Origin: Desulfobacteraceae bacterium
GTDB taxonomy: Bacteria > Desulfobacterota > Desulfobacteria > Desulfobacterales > JAABPS01
Assembly: GCA_011391835.1 (NCBI GenBank)
Contig: JAABPS010000043.1
Location: 1-12,405, forward strand
Direction of reading: 5' to 3'
DNA length: 12,405 bases
Position 1 is the stretch's first letter; each line of letters opens with the position of its first letter. This document shows, one piece after another, positions 1-6,462 of the stretch. The notes under the pieces are model-generated. The model saw only the letters and a program-made list of their open reading frames with translations, was not told where the DNA came from and searched no databases. The position numbers and the translations under genes are program-made.

Positions 1-189
1 ACTCGTGTGTACCACGATAGTCTCTCCATCCTCTTGGCGCTTACTGACCGGACGTGATATTCGGTGGACTTGCCTCTGGACGTTTGAATAGTGTCCTGCG
101 AAACCCGCCAACGCGTCCATATACGTGCCGACTTGCTCGTTCACGAAGTCGATGTATTCACGGATGATGTCATCAAAACGTTCATTCAT
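1..189 (-). CDS. Unrecognised protein, N-terminal part (runs off left edge)
   Basis: An open frame of 63 codons starts with ATG at 189 and continues off the window. It begins MNERFDDIIREYIDFVNEQ and is soluble and charged, with an amphipathic helical look and no signal peptide or membrane segment. The Shine-Dalgarno match is weak. I do not recognise the family and cannot assign a function. The stretch is visibly richer in G+C than the AT-rich spacer that follows it up to 498, which suggests real coding sequence and perhaps a different origin from its neighbours. An ATG four bases further into the gene, at 185, is in another frame that closes early, so 189 is preferred. Confidence is limited because only the first part is visible. 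Confidence 0.55.
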   Translation of the reverse strand, partial: MNERFDDIIREYIDFVNEQVGTYMDALAGFAGHYSNVQRQVHRISRPVSKRQEDGETIVVHTS

Positions 190-498
190 TCAACGTCACC
201 GAGGACATTATATTAATTTCCCTATGCCATAACAAGTTATTATATAGTTTTCCGGATATTTACTAAAAACAATAAAACCGAACAAGGTATATTCCCACGT
301 TTTCAGAATTTTCTAACCAGATAACATTCAAATATGCATGTTACGCAGAAAACCAGAAAATATGAGGATTTTAATTCATACAAAGAATTAGAAGTATTTT
401 CATTCCCTTTAAGATTTAGCGCAGGTTTAAAAAGATTGACGAAGATAATGAGAACAACGTCAGGTATTGAAAATACCGGATTATTTTTTATGATTGAA
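190..498. other. AT-rich spacer, no supported gene
   Basis: This 309-base gap lies between hepT and the left-edge gene. Overlapping open frames exist on both strands (334-537 plus, 303-524 minus), but neither has a convincing ribosome binding site, and both run into the 3' end of hepT. Composition is typical of non-coding AT-rich DNA. A short hairpin, GGTATT-GAA-AATACC at 463-477 followed by GGATTATTTTTT, is terminator-like on the plus strand, but no plus-strand gene leads into it. I see no good terminator for hepT here. Confidence 0.5.
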
Positions 499-837
499 TC
501 AATTTCCTTCCAAGAGAGGTTCAATCATTTGAATTAGTTTTGGAATATCAGTTTTAACCGTTTCCCAAACAGTTTCGTAATCGATATCAAAATATACATG
601 AATCAGACGATTGCGCATTCCAACAATTTCTGCCCATGGTATATCAGGATGAAGACTTTTATATTCTTCTGAAATTCTTGCGGCCGCTTCACCCATAAGC
701 TCAACTGCTCTAAAGACCGCGTGGGTTGTTTTGCTATCTTTCATAAAATTTTCAAAAGATAGACCATCTACAAAATTCATTGCCTCTTTGGCTTCATCAA
801 AAATATGTCTTAGCCTTATTTTATCTTCAGTATGCAT
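499..837 (-). CDS. hepT: HepT-like HEPN ribonuclease toxin (DUF86)
   Basis: This is a 112-residue all-helical protein of the HEPN/DUF86 family. The family motif R-x4-H-x-Y is complete: R75, H80 and Y82 in RNRLIHVYF. In characterised HepT toxins the R/H pair forms the RNase site, and the tyrosine is the residue the partner MntA modifies by AMP addition (established for the family, inferred here). Length is normal. The start at 837 lies inside the end of mntA (11 nt overlap), so the two are probably translationally coupled; its own ribosome binding site is poor. Role: the toxin half of a type VII toxin-antitoxin pair, acting in the cytoplasm on RNA. All key residues are present, so it should be active. 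Confidence 0.93.
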   Translation of the reverse strand: MHTEDKIRLRHIFDEAKEAMNFVDGLSFENFMKDSKTTHAVFRAVELMGEAAARISEEYKSLHPDIPWAEIVGMRNRLIHVYFDIDYETVWETVKTDIPKLIQMIEPLLEGN

Positions 838-1129
838 ATTCTATTCTGGCTTTGGAAAGAACATCGTCCCTGAAATAACGGCTAAGTTCCGCAGGGGTTC
901 GCAAGTCCACTTTTCGCCCAACCAATTTGGATAATTCAATTTCCATTCGTGCAATACTCAGCAGTCCCGGTATATGAGCCTTGTCGAATTCGACGAGTAT
1001 ATCAATATCGCTTTCTGGTGTAAGTTCCCCCCGTAAAGCTGATCCGAAGAGCGACAATTTGGTTATATGGTTTTTTTGACAAAAGTCGTCTAAATCTTTT
1101 TTTGGAATAATATGCGTTAATGAAAACAT
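827..1129 (-). CDS. mntA: MntA-like minimal nucleotidyltransferase antitoxin
   Basis: A 100-residue MNT-fold nucleotidyltransferase. It carries the exact signature G-S-x10-D-x-D: G29-S30, D41 and D43, in FGSALRGELTPESDIDILVEF-like context, and D75 in KVDL fits the third catalytic acid. In MntA/HepT pairs this enzyme transfers AMP from ATP to the HEPN toxin's tyrosine and so silences it (family knowledge). The start is ATG at 1129, with AAGGG at about 1140-1144 as ribosome binding site, 9 nt upstream. That site lies inside an inverted repeat (see 1137-1156). The gene precedes and overlaps hepT by 11 nt, the usual antitoxin-first order. A copy of the window's repeated promoter-like element lies about 80 nt upstream. 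A housekeeping MNT is unlikely given the adjacent HEPN gene. Confidence 0.92.
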   Translation of the reverse strand: MFSLTHIIPKKDLDDFCQKNHITKLSLFGSALRGELTPESDIDILVEFDKAHIPGLLSIARMEIELSKLVGRKVDLRTPAELSRYFRDDVLSKARIEYAY

Positions 1130-1136
1130 AATTTTT

Positions 1137-1156
1137 AACCCTTTTATATAAAGGTT
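1137..1156. promoter_or_regulatory. Inverted repeat over the mntA ribosome binding site
   Basis: On the plus strand AACC-c-TTT-TATAT-AAA-GGTT forms a near-perfect inverted repeat with one bulged base. In the minus-strand transcript it can fold so that the AAGGG Shine-Dalgarno of mntA is in the stem. It could equally be a DNA operator for an autoregulating toxin-antitoxin pair. The arms are AT-rich and short, so the RNA hairpin would be weak. Confidence 0.4.
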
Positions 1157-1210
1157 TTAAAATAGGATAAAAATCATTTCAGCTATTCAAAACCCGTATT
1201 GTTTTTAGGG

Positions 1211-1250
1211 GAGTATAATAAAACACCTATCTAAAAATCAAGGATAAAGC
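1211..1250 (-). repeat. Three-copy intergenic element, copy A (promoter-like, upstream of mntA)
   Basis: Plus-strand reading: block 1 GAGTATAATAAA, then 8 variable bases, then block 2 CTAAAAATCAAGG, 2 variable bases and AAAGC. Both blocks are identical in copy B (2004-2043) and nearly so in copy C (6650-6690). Read on the minus strand, towards mntA, it gives TTGATT, 17 bases, TTATAC (or TATTAT two bases earlier), which resembles a -35/-10 pair. It sits about 80 nt upstream of the mntA start. The surrounding bases are not conserved between A and B. It could be a shared promoter or regulator site, or a small dispersed repeat. Confidence 0.7.
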
Positions 1251-1302
1251 TTGAAAGCATTTTCTTATAAATCAGGTTTTGATCCCTGAGTATCTATTGT
1301 AG

Positions 1303-1947
1303 TCATTCCCCTTCGAATGGGCAGGGGGTAATGCTGTCTTCGTCCCATCTGAATGAATGAAAATGCTGCATCATACCGCCTTGAATCTCAAGCCGCTGAT
1401 TTGGCTGTGCTATTCCTGATAGGGGATTGAATACGGCCCGGTCAATTGGCGCTGATTTCGAACAGACAGAAACCAGTACACTTTTCTGACAATGATTCAT
1501 GAACTGAAACACAATAAATCCGTTTCTATCATAAGGTGTGAATTGTTCGATACAGCCTTTAGGTTGCTGCGGTCCCACCCGATACAGATTTCCATATACA
1601 TTTGCAGAACCCCTGTTTAATTCTTCAAAGTAAACCTGATTGTTGTCTTTCACAGTGAGCCGGGCGCTAAGGCCGCCCAGACATTTCTCCTGGCCGAAAT
1701 CAAGGCTTTCCTGATACACGTAGGTACTGCCCCCACCTGATATCAGGGACAGGGAACCGCCACAGGGATAACGGGTAAATTCCACGGTCCCGGAAGAGGC
1801 GCCCGGATGAATCGTTACATTGACTGTGTAGCTGCCAATGTTATTTTCGTATACTGTCCCTGACCAGCTTCCAACGATGGTATCATCTGCCGCTGCAGCA
1901 GATACCGGAATCAACAACACAAACAAAAAAATGCGTAGTATTCTCAT
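1303..1947 (-). CDS. Exported cysteine-containing beta protein, function unknown
   Basis: From ATG 1947 the product is 214 residues. This start is preferred over the upstream in-frame ATG at 1974, because AAGAGGTG lies 3 nt upstream of it at 1951-1958 and it places a clean signal peptide at the N-terminus (MRILRIFLFVLLIPVSAAA, cleavage about AAA|DD). The mature part opens with VGSWSGTVYENN and continues as an alternating beta-strand pattern with YPCGG and EKCLGG. This looks like a small beta-barrel or sandwich domain held by one disulfide. A second part (from about residue 128) adds four more cysteines (GCIEQ, NHCQK, SVCSK, TPCPF), so three disulfides are possible in the periplasm. No catalytic motif is visible. 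It stands alone, with element copy B 57 nt upstream as a plausible promoter. Confidence 0.8.
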   Translation of the reverse strand: MRILRIFLFVLLIPVSAAAADDTIVGSWSGTVYENNIGSYTVNVTIHPGASSGTVEFTRYPCGGSLSLISGGGSTYVYQESLDFGQEKCLGGLSARLTVKDNNQVYFEELNRGSANVYGNLYRVGPQQPKGCIEQFTPYDRNGFIVFQFMNHCQKSVLVSVCSKSAPIDRAVFNPLSGIAQPNQRLEIQGGMMQHFHSFRWDEDSITPCPFEGE

Positions 1948-2003
1948 ATTCACCTCTTTTTCAGCATTCAGCACGAGTGTAAAATGTTATCATTAATTTT
2001 TAT

Positions 2004-2043
2004 GAGTATAATAAATTAACCGCCTAAAAATCAAGGGGAAAGC
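2004..2043 (-). repeat. Three-copy intergenic element, copy B (upstream of the exported protein)
   Basis: It has the same architecture and length as copy A: GAGTATAATAAA, 8 different bases (TTAACCGC), CTAAAAATCAAGG, GG, AAAGC. It occupies the short gap between the arfB stop (2051) and the start of the exported-protein gene (1947). On the minus strand it reads TTGATT, 17 bases, TTATAC, ending 57 nt before the start codon. The variable core between two invariant blocks fits a protein-binding or promoter site better than a simple transposition copy. Confidence 0.7.
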
Positions 2044-2050
2044 CCATTTT

Positions 2051-2470
2051 TTATTCTTCTTCCGGCACCCTGCTTCGCAGAGCTTTTGTCTTACCCCGTT
2101 TAATTTTGCTGTTCAGACGCTTTTTCTGAGAGCCTCTTGTTGCTCTGGTTGGCCTTCTTGCTTTCTTTACAGTGGCGGCACTTTTAATTAACTTCTGGAG
2201 TCGTTCAAGGGCATCTTCACGGTTTTTTTCCTGAGTGCGAAATCGCTGGGCCTTGATAATCACTATGCCTTCCTTGCTGATGCGCCTGTCGCTCAATTTT
2301 AATAGACGTTGCTTATAGAAATCAGGAAGAGAGGACGCATGAATATCAAAGCGAAGGTGTATGGCAGAAGATACTTTATTAACGTTCTGCCCTCCTGCCC
2401 CTTGCGCACGGATGGCTGAAAGTTCAATCTCATCATCATGGATAAAGACATTTTGTGAGATTTTGAGCAC
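2051..2470 (-). CDS. arfB: ArfB-type peptidyl-tRNA hydrolase for ribosome rescue
   Basis: A 139-residue release-factor-like protein with the catalytic GGQ loop at residues 26-28 (AQGAGGQNVNKVSSAIHLRF). It has no codon-recognition domain, which separates it from RF1/RF2. After the GGQ domain (about 1-100) comes a strongly basic, disordered tail (KKARRPTRATRGSQKKRLNSK and onward). In the E. coli protein (YaeJ) such a tail enters the empty mRNA channel of a stalled ribosome. Role: release of peptide from ribosomes stuck without a stop codon. The start is GTG at 2470 with AAGGAT about 10-15 nt upstream. Both length and tail are typical. It appears monocistronic; I see no clear promoter. Confidence 0.95.
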   Translation of the reverse strand: MLKISQNVFIHDDEIELSAIRAQGAGGQNVNKVSSAIHLRFDIHASSLPDFYKQRLLKLSDRRISKEGIVIIKAQRFRTQEKNREDALERLQKLIKSAATVKKARRPTRATRGSQKKRLNSKIKRGKTKALRSRVPEEE

Positions 2471-2576
2471 TGTCCGGTTATCCTTATGTAAAGGCGTCAG
2501 AGTTCCTTTGTTTGGTCATTTTTCAAATTGTTTCAAGAATGATAAAGATACCGAAGATAATTTCTTTGGTGATACA

Positions 2577-2783
2577 TCATATTCTAATAAAATACGGTAA
2601 TGCTACCAGGACGATGCCTGAAAAGACAAGAATATATATATTTGAAATAAAATAAGGAAATAGTATTAACAGTATTCCGCAAACAAGAGGAATAATGAGC
2701 TTTTGTTTTTTGCCATAAACAAAAAACCCCAAGCCGATTGATCCAAATATCAACCCCCAAATCAACGTCGCTGTACTCATCAT
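2577..2783 (-). CDS. Small three-helix membrane protein, function unknown
   Basis: A 68-residue, very hydrophobic protein with three predicted membrane helices: about residues 7-24 (LIWGLIFGSIGLGFFVYG), 29-46 and 49-66. The helices are joined by short loops, one basic (GKKQK). A strong AAGGAG at 2795-2800 lies 11 nt upstream of ATG 2783; the next codon is also ATG and could be used instead. A good promoter with an operator-like repeat lies at 2913-2941. I know of similar short conserved hypothetical membrane proteins in proteobacteria, with no established function. Another open frame on the same strand (2584-2853) lacks such a binding site and is taken as a shadow. Confidence 0.8.
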   Translation of the reverse strand: MMSTATLIWGLIFGSIGLGFFVYGKKQKLIIPLVCGILLILFPYFISNIYILVFSGIVLVALPYFIRI

Positions 2784-2905
2784 TATAAGAAGATCTCCTT
2801 TTGCATTTTCCCGTTTCTTTCAGGCTGCCCAGCACAGTATCGCATATCGCCATAAGTCCTTTTTTAAACTCTTTTATGCATTGTTTTTCTTAGAGCAGCC
2901 GTCAG

Positions 2906-2924
2906 TTTGTGAATCATACACAAA
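2906..2924. promoter_or_regulatory. Operator-like inverted repeat over the -10 box
   Basis: TTTGTG-N7-CACAAA is a perfect 6+6 bp inverted repeat. Its 7-base centre contains the minus-strand -10 hexamer of the promoter at 2913-2941. That position is typical for a repressor site. No candidate regulator gene is adjacent. Confidence 0.45.
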
Positions 2925-2941
2925 TCAGGTCTTCTTGACAA
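2913..2941 (-). promoter_or_regulatory. Sigma70-type promoter for the small membrane protein
   Basis: On the minus strand there is TTGTCA (2936-2941), a 17-base spacer and TATGAT (2913-2918). Each hexamer matches the consensus at five of six positions, with ideal spacing. Transcription would begin near 2906, giving a leader of about 120 nt before the ATG at 2783. No other gene on this strand fits. Confidence 0.65.
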
Positions 2942-2982
2942 TAGTGCACAATTTATATGAGTTTTTATAATTCATTACACAT

Positions 2983-2994
2983 CAGAAATTTCTG
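2983..2994. other. Perfect 12 bp palindrome CAGAAATTTCTG
   Basis: This is a self-complementary 12-mer in the 290-base spacer between the trhA stop and the small membrane protein gene, about 45 bp upstream of the promoter at 2913-2941. It could be an upstream regulator site for that promoter, but a 12 bp palindrome in AT-rich DNA is also plausible by chance. Confidence 0.3.
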
Positions 2995-3073
2995 GAATAG
3001 ACGAGAGATATTATTATATCAGTAAATTGTAGCAGGTAAGCAGAGATGGAAAGCCGGGAAGTATTTATTCGGA

Positions 3074-3691
3074 TCACGCGACGTAAAAAAACACTGAAAA
3101 ATAATGAAGAGTGCTGCCAGCCAATACAAATAGGTGCCAAATCCCATGGAAATAGCGGATTTTGCTACTCATGGCATAGAAAAATATACCGCTGGTGTAA
3201 GCTATTCCTCCTGCCAGAAGCAGTATAAGGCATGCCGGCGGAAAGATCTTTAACAACGGTTTGAATGCGATGAAAACCATCCATCCCATAAAAAGATATA
3301 TGAAAACGGGGAAAATGCGGCGTCTTTTTTGATGTAGTAAATCAATTGCAATTCCAAGAGCTGCAAGACCCCAGATAATTCCAAATATCGACCAACCCCA
3401 TCTGCCGCGAAGCATTACCAATATAAAAGGAGTATATGTCCCTGCGATGAGGAGATAGATCGCGCTGTGGTCGAGCTTGCGAAAAAAGACTTTAGCTTTT
3501 CCCAGCAAGCTATGATAGAGCGTGGAAAACGAATAAAGCATTAAGAGAGTAAAACCGTATATGCTAAAACTCACAATCTTCCATGGATCACCCTGACGGG
3601 AAGCCACACCAACCAGAAAAACCAGGCCAATCGCCGAGCCTGCTGCGCCAATCATGTGGCTCACGCTATTAAATCGTTCTTCTTTATGCAT
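3074..3691 (-). CDS. trhA: Hemolysin III / TrhA (YqfA) family membrane protein
   Basis: From ATG 3691 the product is 205 residues, the usual family length. The longer frame back to 3796 is rejected: it runs through the csp terminator, adds a non-hydrophobic tail, and lacks a binding site, whereas AGGATAAAG precedes 3691. Seven membrane helices are visible. The family's conserved polar residues are present: H12 (SVSHMIG), H60 (LYHS), D74-H75 (KLDHSAIYLLIAGTYTPF), H182 and H186 (FHGIWHLFVLAG) and H196. These histidines and aspartate form the presumed metal-binding site of the PAQR/HlyIII superfamily. E. coli TrhA is linked to membrane energetics and lipid homeostasis, so the name hemolysin is historical. 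It stands alone; a terminator separates it from csp upstream. Confidence 0.93.
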   Translation of the reverse strand: MHKEERFNSVSHMIGAAGSAIGLVFLVGVASRQGDPWKIVSFSIYGFTLLMLYSFSTLYHSLLGKAKVFFRKLDHSAIYLLIAGTYTPFILVMLRGRWGWSIFGIIWGLAALGIAIDLLHQKRRRIFPVFIYLFMGWMVFIAFKPLLKIFPPACLILLLAGGIAYTSGIFFYAMSSKIRYFHGIWHLFVLAGSTLHYFSVFFYVA

Positions 3692-3740
3692 ATACTTTAT
3701 CCTACTGGGATGAGAGCATGATGTTTGCCATGCATGCGGA

Positions 3741-3788
3741 TAAAAAGAGGGCATCTCATTTTTATTGTAAGAAATGCCCCATTTTTTT
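3741..3788 (-). terminator. Intrinsic terminator downstream of csp (possibly bidirectional)
   Basis: The arms 3749-3757 and 3771-3779 pair over 9 bp (GGGCAT core, one G-U in the minus-strand RNA), with a 13-base loop. On the minus strand the stem is followed by TCTTTTTAT. On the plus strand it is followed by a seven-T run at 3782-3788. It lies 13 nt after the csp stop codon, so it ends the csp transcript before trhA. Confidence 0.8.
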
Positions 3789-3800
3789 AGAAACAACTGA

Positions 3801-4001
3801 TTACATTACTGTGACATTTTGTGCTGAAGGGCCTTTTGCTCCCTGCTCGATGTCAAATGTAACCCGGTCACCTTCGCTTAGGGATTTAAAACCGGTTGCG
3901 TTGATTGCGCTGTGATGCACAAATACATCCGGTCCAGTTTCCAGCCCGATGAATCCAAAACCTTTGTAAGCATTAAACCACTTTACTGTTCCGTTTATCA
4001 T
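3801..4001 (-). CDS. Cold-shock domain protein (CspA family)
   Basis: A 66-residue single cold-shock domain, the standard length for the family. Both RNA-binding motifs are present: RNP1 KGFGFI at residues 13-18 and RNP2 VFVHH at 26-30, after the usual GTVKWFN strand. It binds single-stranded RNA/DNA and melts RNA structure as an RNA chaperone. The name does not prove cold induction: many paralogues are constitutive or stationary-phase. The ribosome binding site is excellent (AAAGGAGG at 4010-4017, 8 nt before ATG 4001). It is monocistronic, with a terminator at each end. The upstream terminator is so close (about 80 nt before the ATG) that it may belong to the csp leader. The paralogue letter cannot be decided. 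Confidence 0.96.
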   Translation of the reverse strand: MINGTVKWFNAYKGFGFIGLETGPDVFVHHSAINATGFKSLSEGDRVTFDIEQGAKGPSAQNVTVM

Positions 4002-4078
4002 GATAACATCCTCCTTTCTTTAAATTTTCAACGGCTCATACTGGAGGATATCACATCATACGCAGATGTTGCCTTCAG

Positions 4079-4110
4079 AAAAAAACCGCCCTGCCATTTC
4101 CTGACAGGGC
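4079..4110 (-). terminator. Strong intrinsic terminator upstream of csp
   Basis: The arms 4088-4096 and 4102-4110 form a 9 bp stem in the minus-strand RNA (GCCCTG core, one G-U pair) with a 5-base loop, then GG and seven U residues (4079-4085). It is either the distant terminator of the hybrid kinase transcript (stop at 4436, 326 nt away) or an attenuator inside the csp leader. Only about 70 bp remain between it and the csp ribosome binding site, and I see no good promoter there. Confidence 0.82.
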
Positions 4111-4435
4111 TGAATGAATGATGCACCTTAATCTTTTCACAGGATAAAAGCAACTGAATTATTTAATTTTTTCTAAAAAATCAATTAGTTGTAATTAAGT
4201 GAGCAATTACGAAGCGTTAGACAATTTTTTATAGATAAACACAGTTGGGCCAGGAAGCATAAATAGTTCAGACCTCTTATCTGATTGAGGGTAGCCACCT
4301 GTCATGTCATGGCTTACAGCAAAGGTGGACGAGTTGCGCCGAAGTGTATAGTGTAAGCGGATGGTGCGGGGGTTAGGAGAAAAAATACTCAATTACCCGA
4401 TTCGCCGGCTGCCGTTACCGAGAGCGCTGTTTTAC
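4111..4435. other. Spacer between kinase and csp terminator; no supported gene
   Basis: The half near csp (4111-4230) is very AT-rich. The half near the kinase (about 4250-4435) is clearly GC-richer, like a coding or structured-RNA segment. A 61-codon minus-strand frame (4207-4392) spans it but has no good ribosome binding site and no family I recognise. CTAAAAAATCA at 4170-4180 resembles block 2 of the three-copy element without its block 1. On the minus strand this gives a weak promoter candidate, TTGATT-N17-TAATTC, pointing at csp. The GC-richer half could be a gene remnant or a small RNA. Confidence 0.4.
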
Positions 4436-6427
4436 TCACTTTTCTTTTATTGTATCCCGCACTTTGAGGGCCAGGCCCTTCATAGAAAATGGCTTCTGTA
4501 TGAAGTTCACTTCGTTATCCAGTATCCCCTTGTGGGTAATAATGTCTGCCGTATAGCCGGACATGAACAGAATTTTAATGCCAGAGCAAATGGATTGCAG
4601 CCGAACCGCCAGGTCCTGGCCGTTCATTTCCGGCATGATTACGTCGGTGATAAGAAGGTGTATTTCGCTCGCATGTTTCCCGGCCAGCTCTATGGCTTCA
4701 TCCGGCGTGCCTGCGGTCAGCACATGATATCCTAATTCTTCCAGCATTCTTTTATCCAATGTCAGAAGTGCCGGCTCGTCCTCTACCACCAGTATTGTCT
4801 CGCCGTGGCCGCGTGGGATTTCAACGATTCTTTCCGGCTGGGCATCAACGGCCGGGCCAGTGTACCGGGGAAAGTAAATCTTAAAGGATGTTCCTCTTCC
4901 TGGTTCGCTGTAAACGTTGATAAAGCCGTTGTTCTGCTTGACGACGCCATACACCGTAGATAACCCCAGGCCGGTTCCGCGGCCCATCTCTTTGCTCGTG
5001 AAAAAAGGTTCGAATATGTGGGCAATAATCTCTTTGTCCATTCCGCATCCATTGTCGCTGACAGACAGCAGCACATAATCTCCTGCTAAAAATCCGGCAT
5101 GATGAGCGCAGTAGGTTTCGTCAAATACCGCTTTTCCCGTTTCGATAGAGACCTTTCCTACATCAACAATGGCGTCCTTTGCGTTAACACAAAGATTGGC
5201 CAGGATCTGTCCAATTTGGACGGGGTCCATTTTGACCAGACACGGGCCCTTCCCAGGCTTCCAAGTCAGATTTATGTTTTCGCCGATGAGTCGCCGAAGC
5301 ATCTTGAGCATGGTGTCCACGCTCTGGTTCAGGTCCAATACAACGGGGATGATTGCTTGCTTGCGGGCAAAGGCAAGCAACTGTCGGGTGATGTCCTCTG
5401 AACGTTTCGCGGCTTTAAAAATTTCCTCAAGATCGGTATGCAGCAGATGGTCCGGGCCCAGCTTATTCATAACCAGTTCTGCATAACCGAGGACTACATT
5501 CAGCATATTGTTGAAATCGTGTGCAACACCGCCTGCCAGCAGGCCCACTGCTTCCATTTTCTGCGCCTGCTGAAACTGGGCTGTCATTTGAAGATGTGCG
5601 GTGATGTCCCGTTTGACCGCCACATAGTTAACGATCCGGCCTGCCCCGTCCACCACTGGCGAGATCGTCGATTCTTCGGTGAAGAGAGACCCGTCCTTGC
5701 GTTTGTTGACCATACGGCCCTGCCAGGTTCTGCCGCTGGAGATGGTATTCCAGAGATTACTGTAAAACAGTCTGTCCTGATTGCCGCTTTTGAGGATGTG
5801 CGGATTCTGACCGATGGCCTCCTCTCGTGTGTAGCCAGTCGTCCGCTCGAATGCCGGGTTGACGAACTGTATAATTCCCTGGGCATCGGTCATGACAATA
5901 GGCTCTCCGGCCTGTTCAATGGCTGCCAGCAACTGCTTGCGTTCTGCCTCATCCCGCTTGCGCTTGGTGATGTCGCGAATGTTGCATTGAATAACTTTGG
6001 TGTTATCTACCAGGTAAACATTGCTGACAAATTCCACGTCGATGGGTTGTCCATCGCGGGATTCCAGCGGCAAATCCTCGTACCGAATGTATTTATTTTT
6101 TTGCAGGGAATTGAAAGCGGCCCTGGATGCGAGAATGTCTTTGAATATACCGAGTTCCCAGATAAATTTTCCGCATAGTGAGTCGTAAGTATAACCGAGT
6201 AGCTCTATAAGGAAAGGATTAACATCAACTACCTTGCCCGTACCTGCATCGAGAATCAAGATACCATCCTTGGCTGTTTCAAAGAGCCGCCGGTAACGCT
6301 TCTCAGATTCCTGCAGTGCCTCCACAGCCTTTTCTTTTTCCATCAATGCTTGTTCCAGCAGTGTAATTCGCCTGTTCACTTCGGTGTTGACGATTCGAAG
6401 CTGGTTTTTGATATTTTTCCCTGACAT
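4436..6427 (-). CDS. Cytosolic PAS-PAS hybrid sensor histidine kinase
   Basis: From ATG 6427 the product is 663 residues. CCGAGG sits 7 nt upstream, so 6427 is preferred to the in-frame ATG at 6472. Order: a coiled coil (about 8-45), PAS 1 (about 47-158), PAS 2 with PAC (about 168-280, DITAHLQ), a HisKA domain with the phospho-histidine H303 in AGGVAHDFNNML, an HATPase domain (N-box N415, DNGCGMD 458-464, GRGTGLGLS 482-490), then a C-terminal receiver domain (acid cluster E549-D550-E551, phospho-aspartate D595 in LITDVIMP, S623, K645). It has no signal peptide or membrane helix, so it senses a cytoplasmic cue. The PAS domains show no obvious heme or flavin signature. No DNA-binding regulator or HPt protein is adjacent: it is an orphan whose output is unknown. 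A perfect inverted repeat and element copy C lie upstream. Confidence 0.94.
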   Translation of the reverse strand: MSGKNIKNQLRIVNTEVNRRITLLEQALMEKEKAVEALQESEKRYRRLFETAKDGILILDAGTGKVVDVNPFLIELLGYTYDSLCGKFIWELGIFKDILASRAAFNSLQKNKYIRYEDLPLESRDGQPIDVEFVSNVYLVDNTKVIQCNIRDITKRKRDEAERKQLLAAIEQAGEPIVMTDAQGIIQFVNPAFERTTGYTREEAIGQNPHILKSGNQDRLFYSNLWNTISSGRTWQGRMVNKRKDGSLFTEESTISPVVDGAGRIVNYVAVKRDITAHLQMTAQFQQAQKMEAVGLLAGGVAHDFNNMLNVVLGYAELVMNKLGPDHLLHTDLEEIFKAAKRSEDITRQLLAFARKQAIIPVVLDLNQSVDTMLKMLRRLIGENINLTWKPGKGPCLVKMDPVQIGQILANLCVNAKDAIVDVGKVSIETGKAVFDETYCAHHAGFLAGDYVLLSVSDNGCGMDKEIIAHIFEPFFTSKEMGRGTGLGLSTVYGVVKQNNGFINVYSEPGRGTSFKIYFPRYTGPAVDAQPERIVEIPRGHGETILVVEDEPALLTLDKRMLEELGYHVLTAGTPDEAIELAGKHASEIHLLITDVIMPEMNGQDLAVRLQSICSGIKILFMSGYTADIITHKGILDNEVNFIQKPFSMKGLALKVRDTIKEK

Positions 6428-6462
6428 AGTCAATCCTCGGCAAATTTTTCCGGCTAACATAC

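Noticed and set aside
303..537. Overlapping open frames on both strands after hepT
   Set aside because: They lack ribosome binding sites, run into hepT and look like chance frames in AT-rich DNA.
2935..2971. Plus-strand promoter TTGACA...TATAAT
   Set aside because: The spacer is 25 bases, too long, and no plus-strand gene follows; the minus-strand promoter at the same place is far better.
3046..3228. 60-codon plus-strand open frame starting in the trhA downstream spacer
   Set aside because: It overlaps the conserved C-terminal helix of TrhA for most of its length and has no known motif.
5438..6178. 246-codon plus-strand open frame
   Set aside because: It is the antisense shadow of the PAS and kinase domains of the hybrid histidine kinase.
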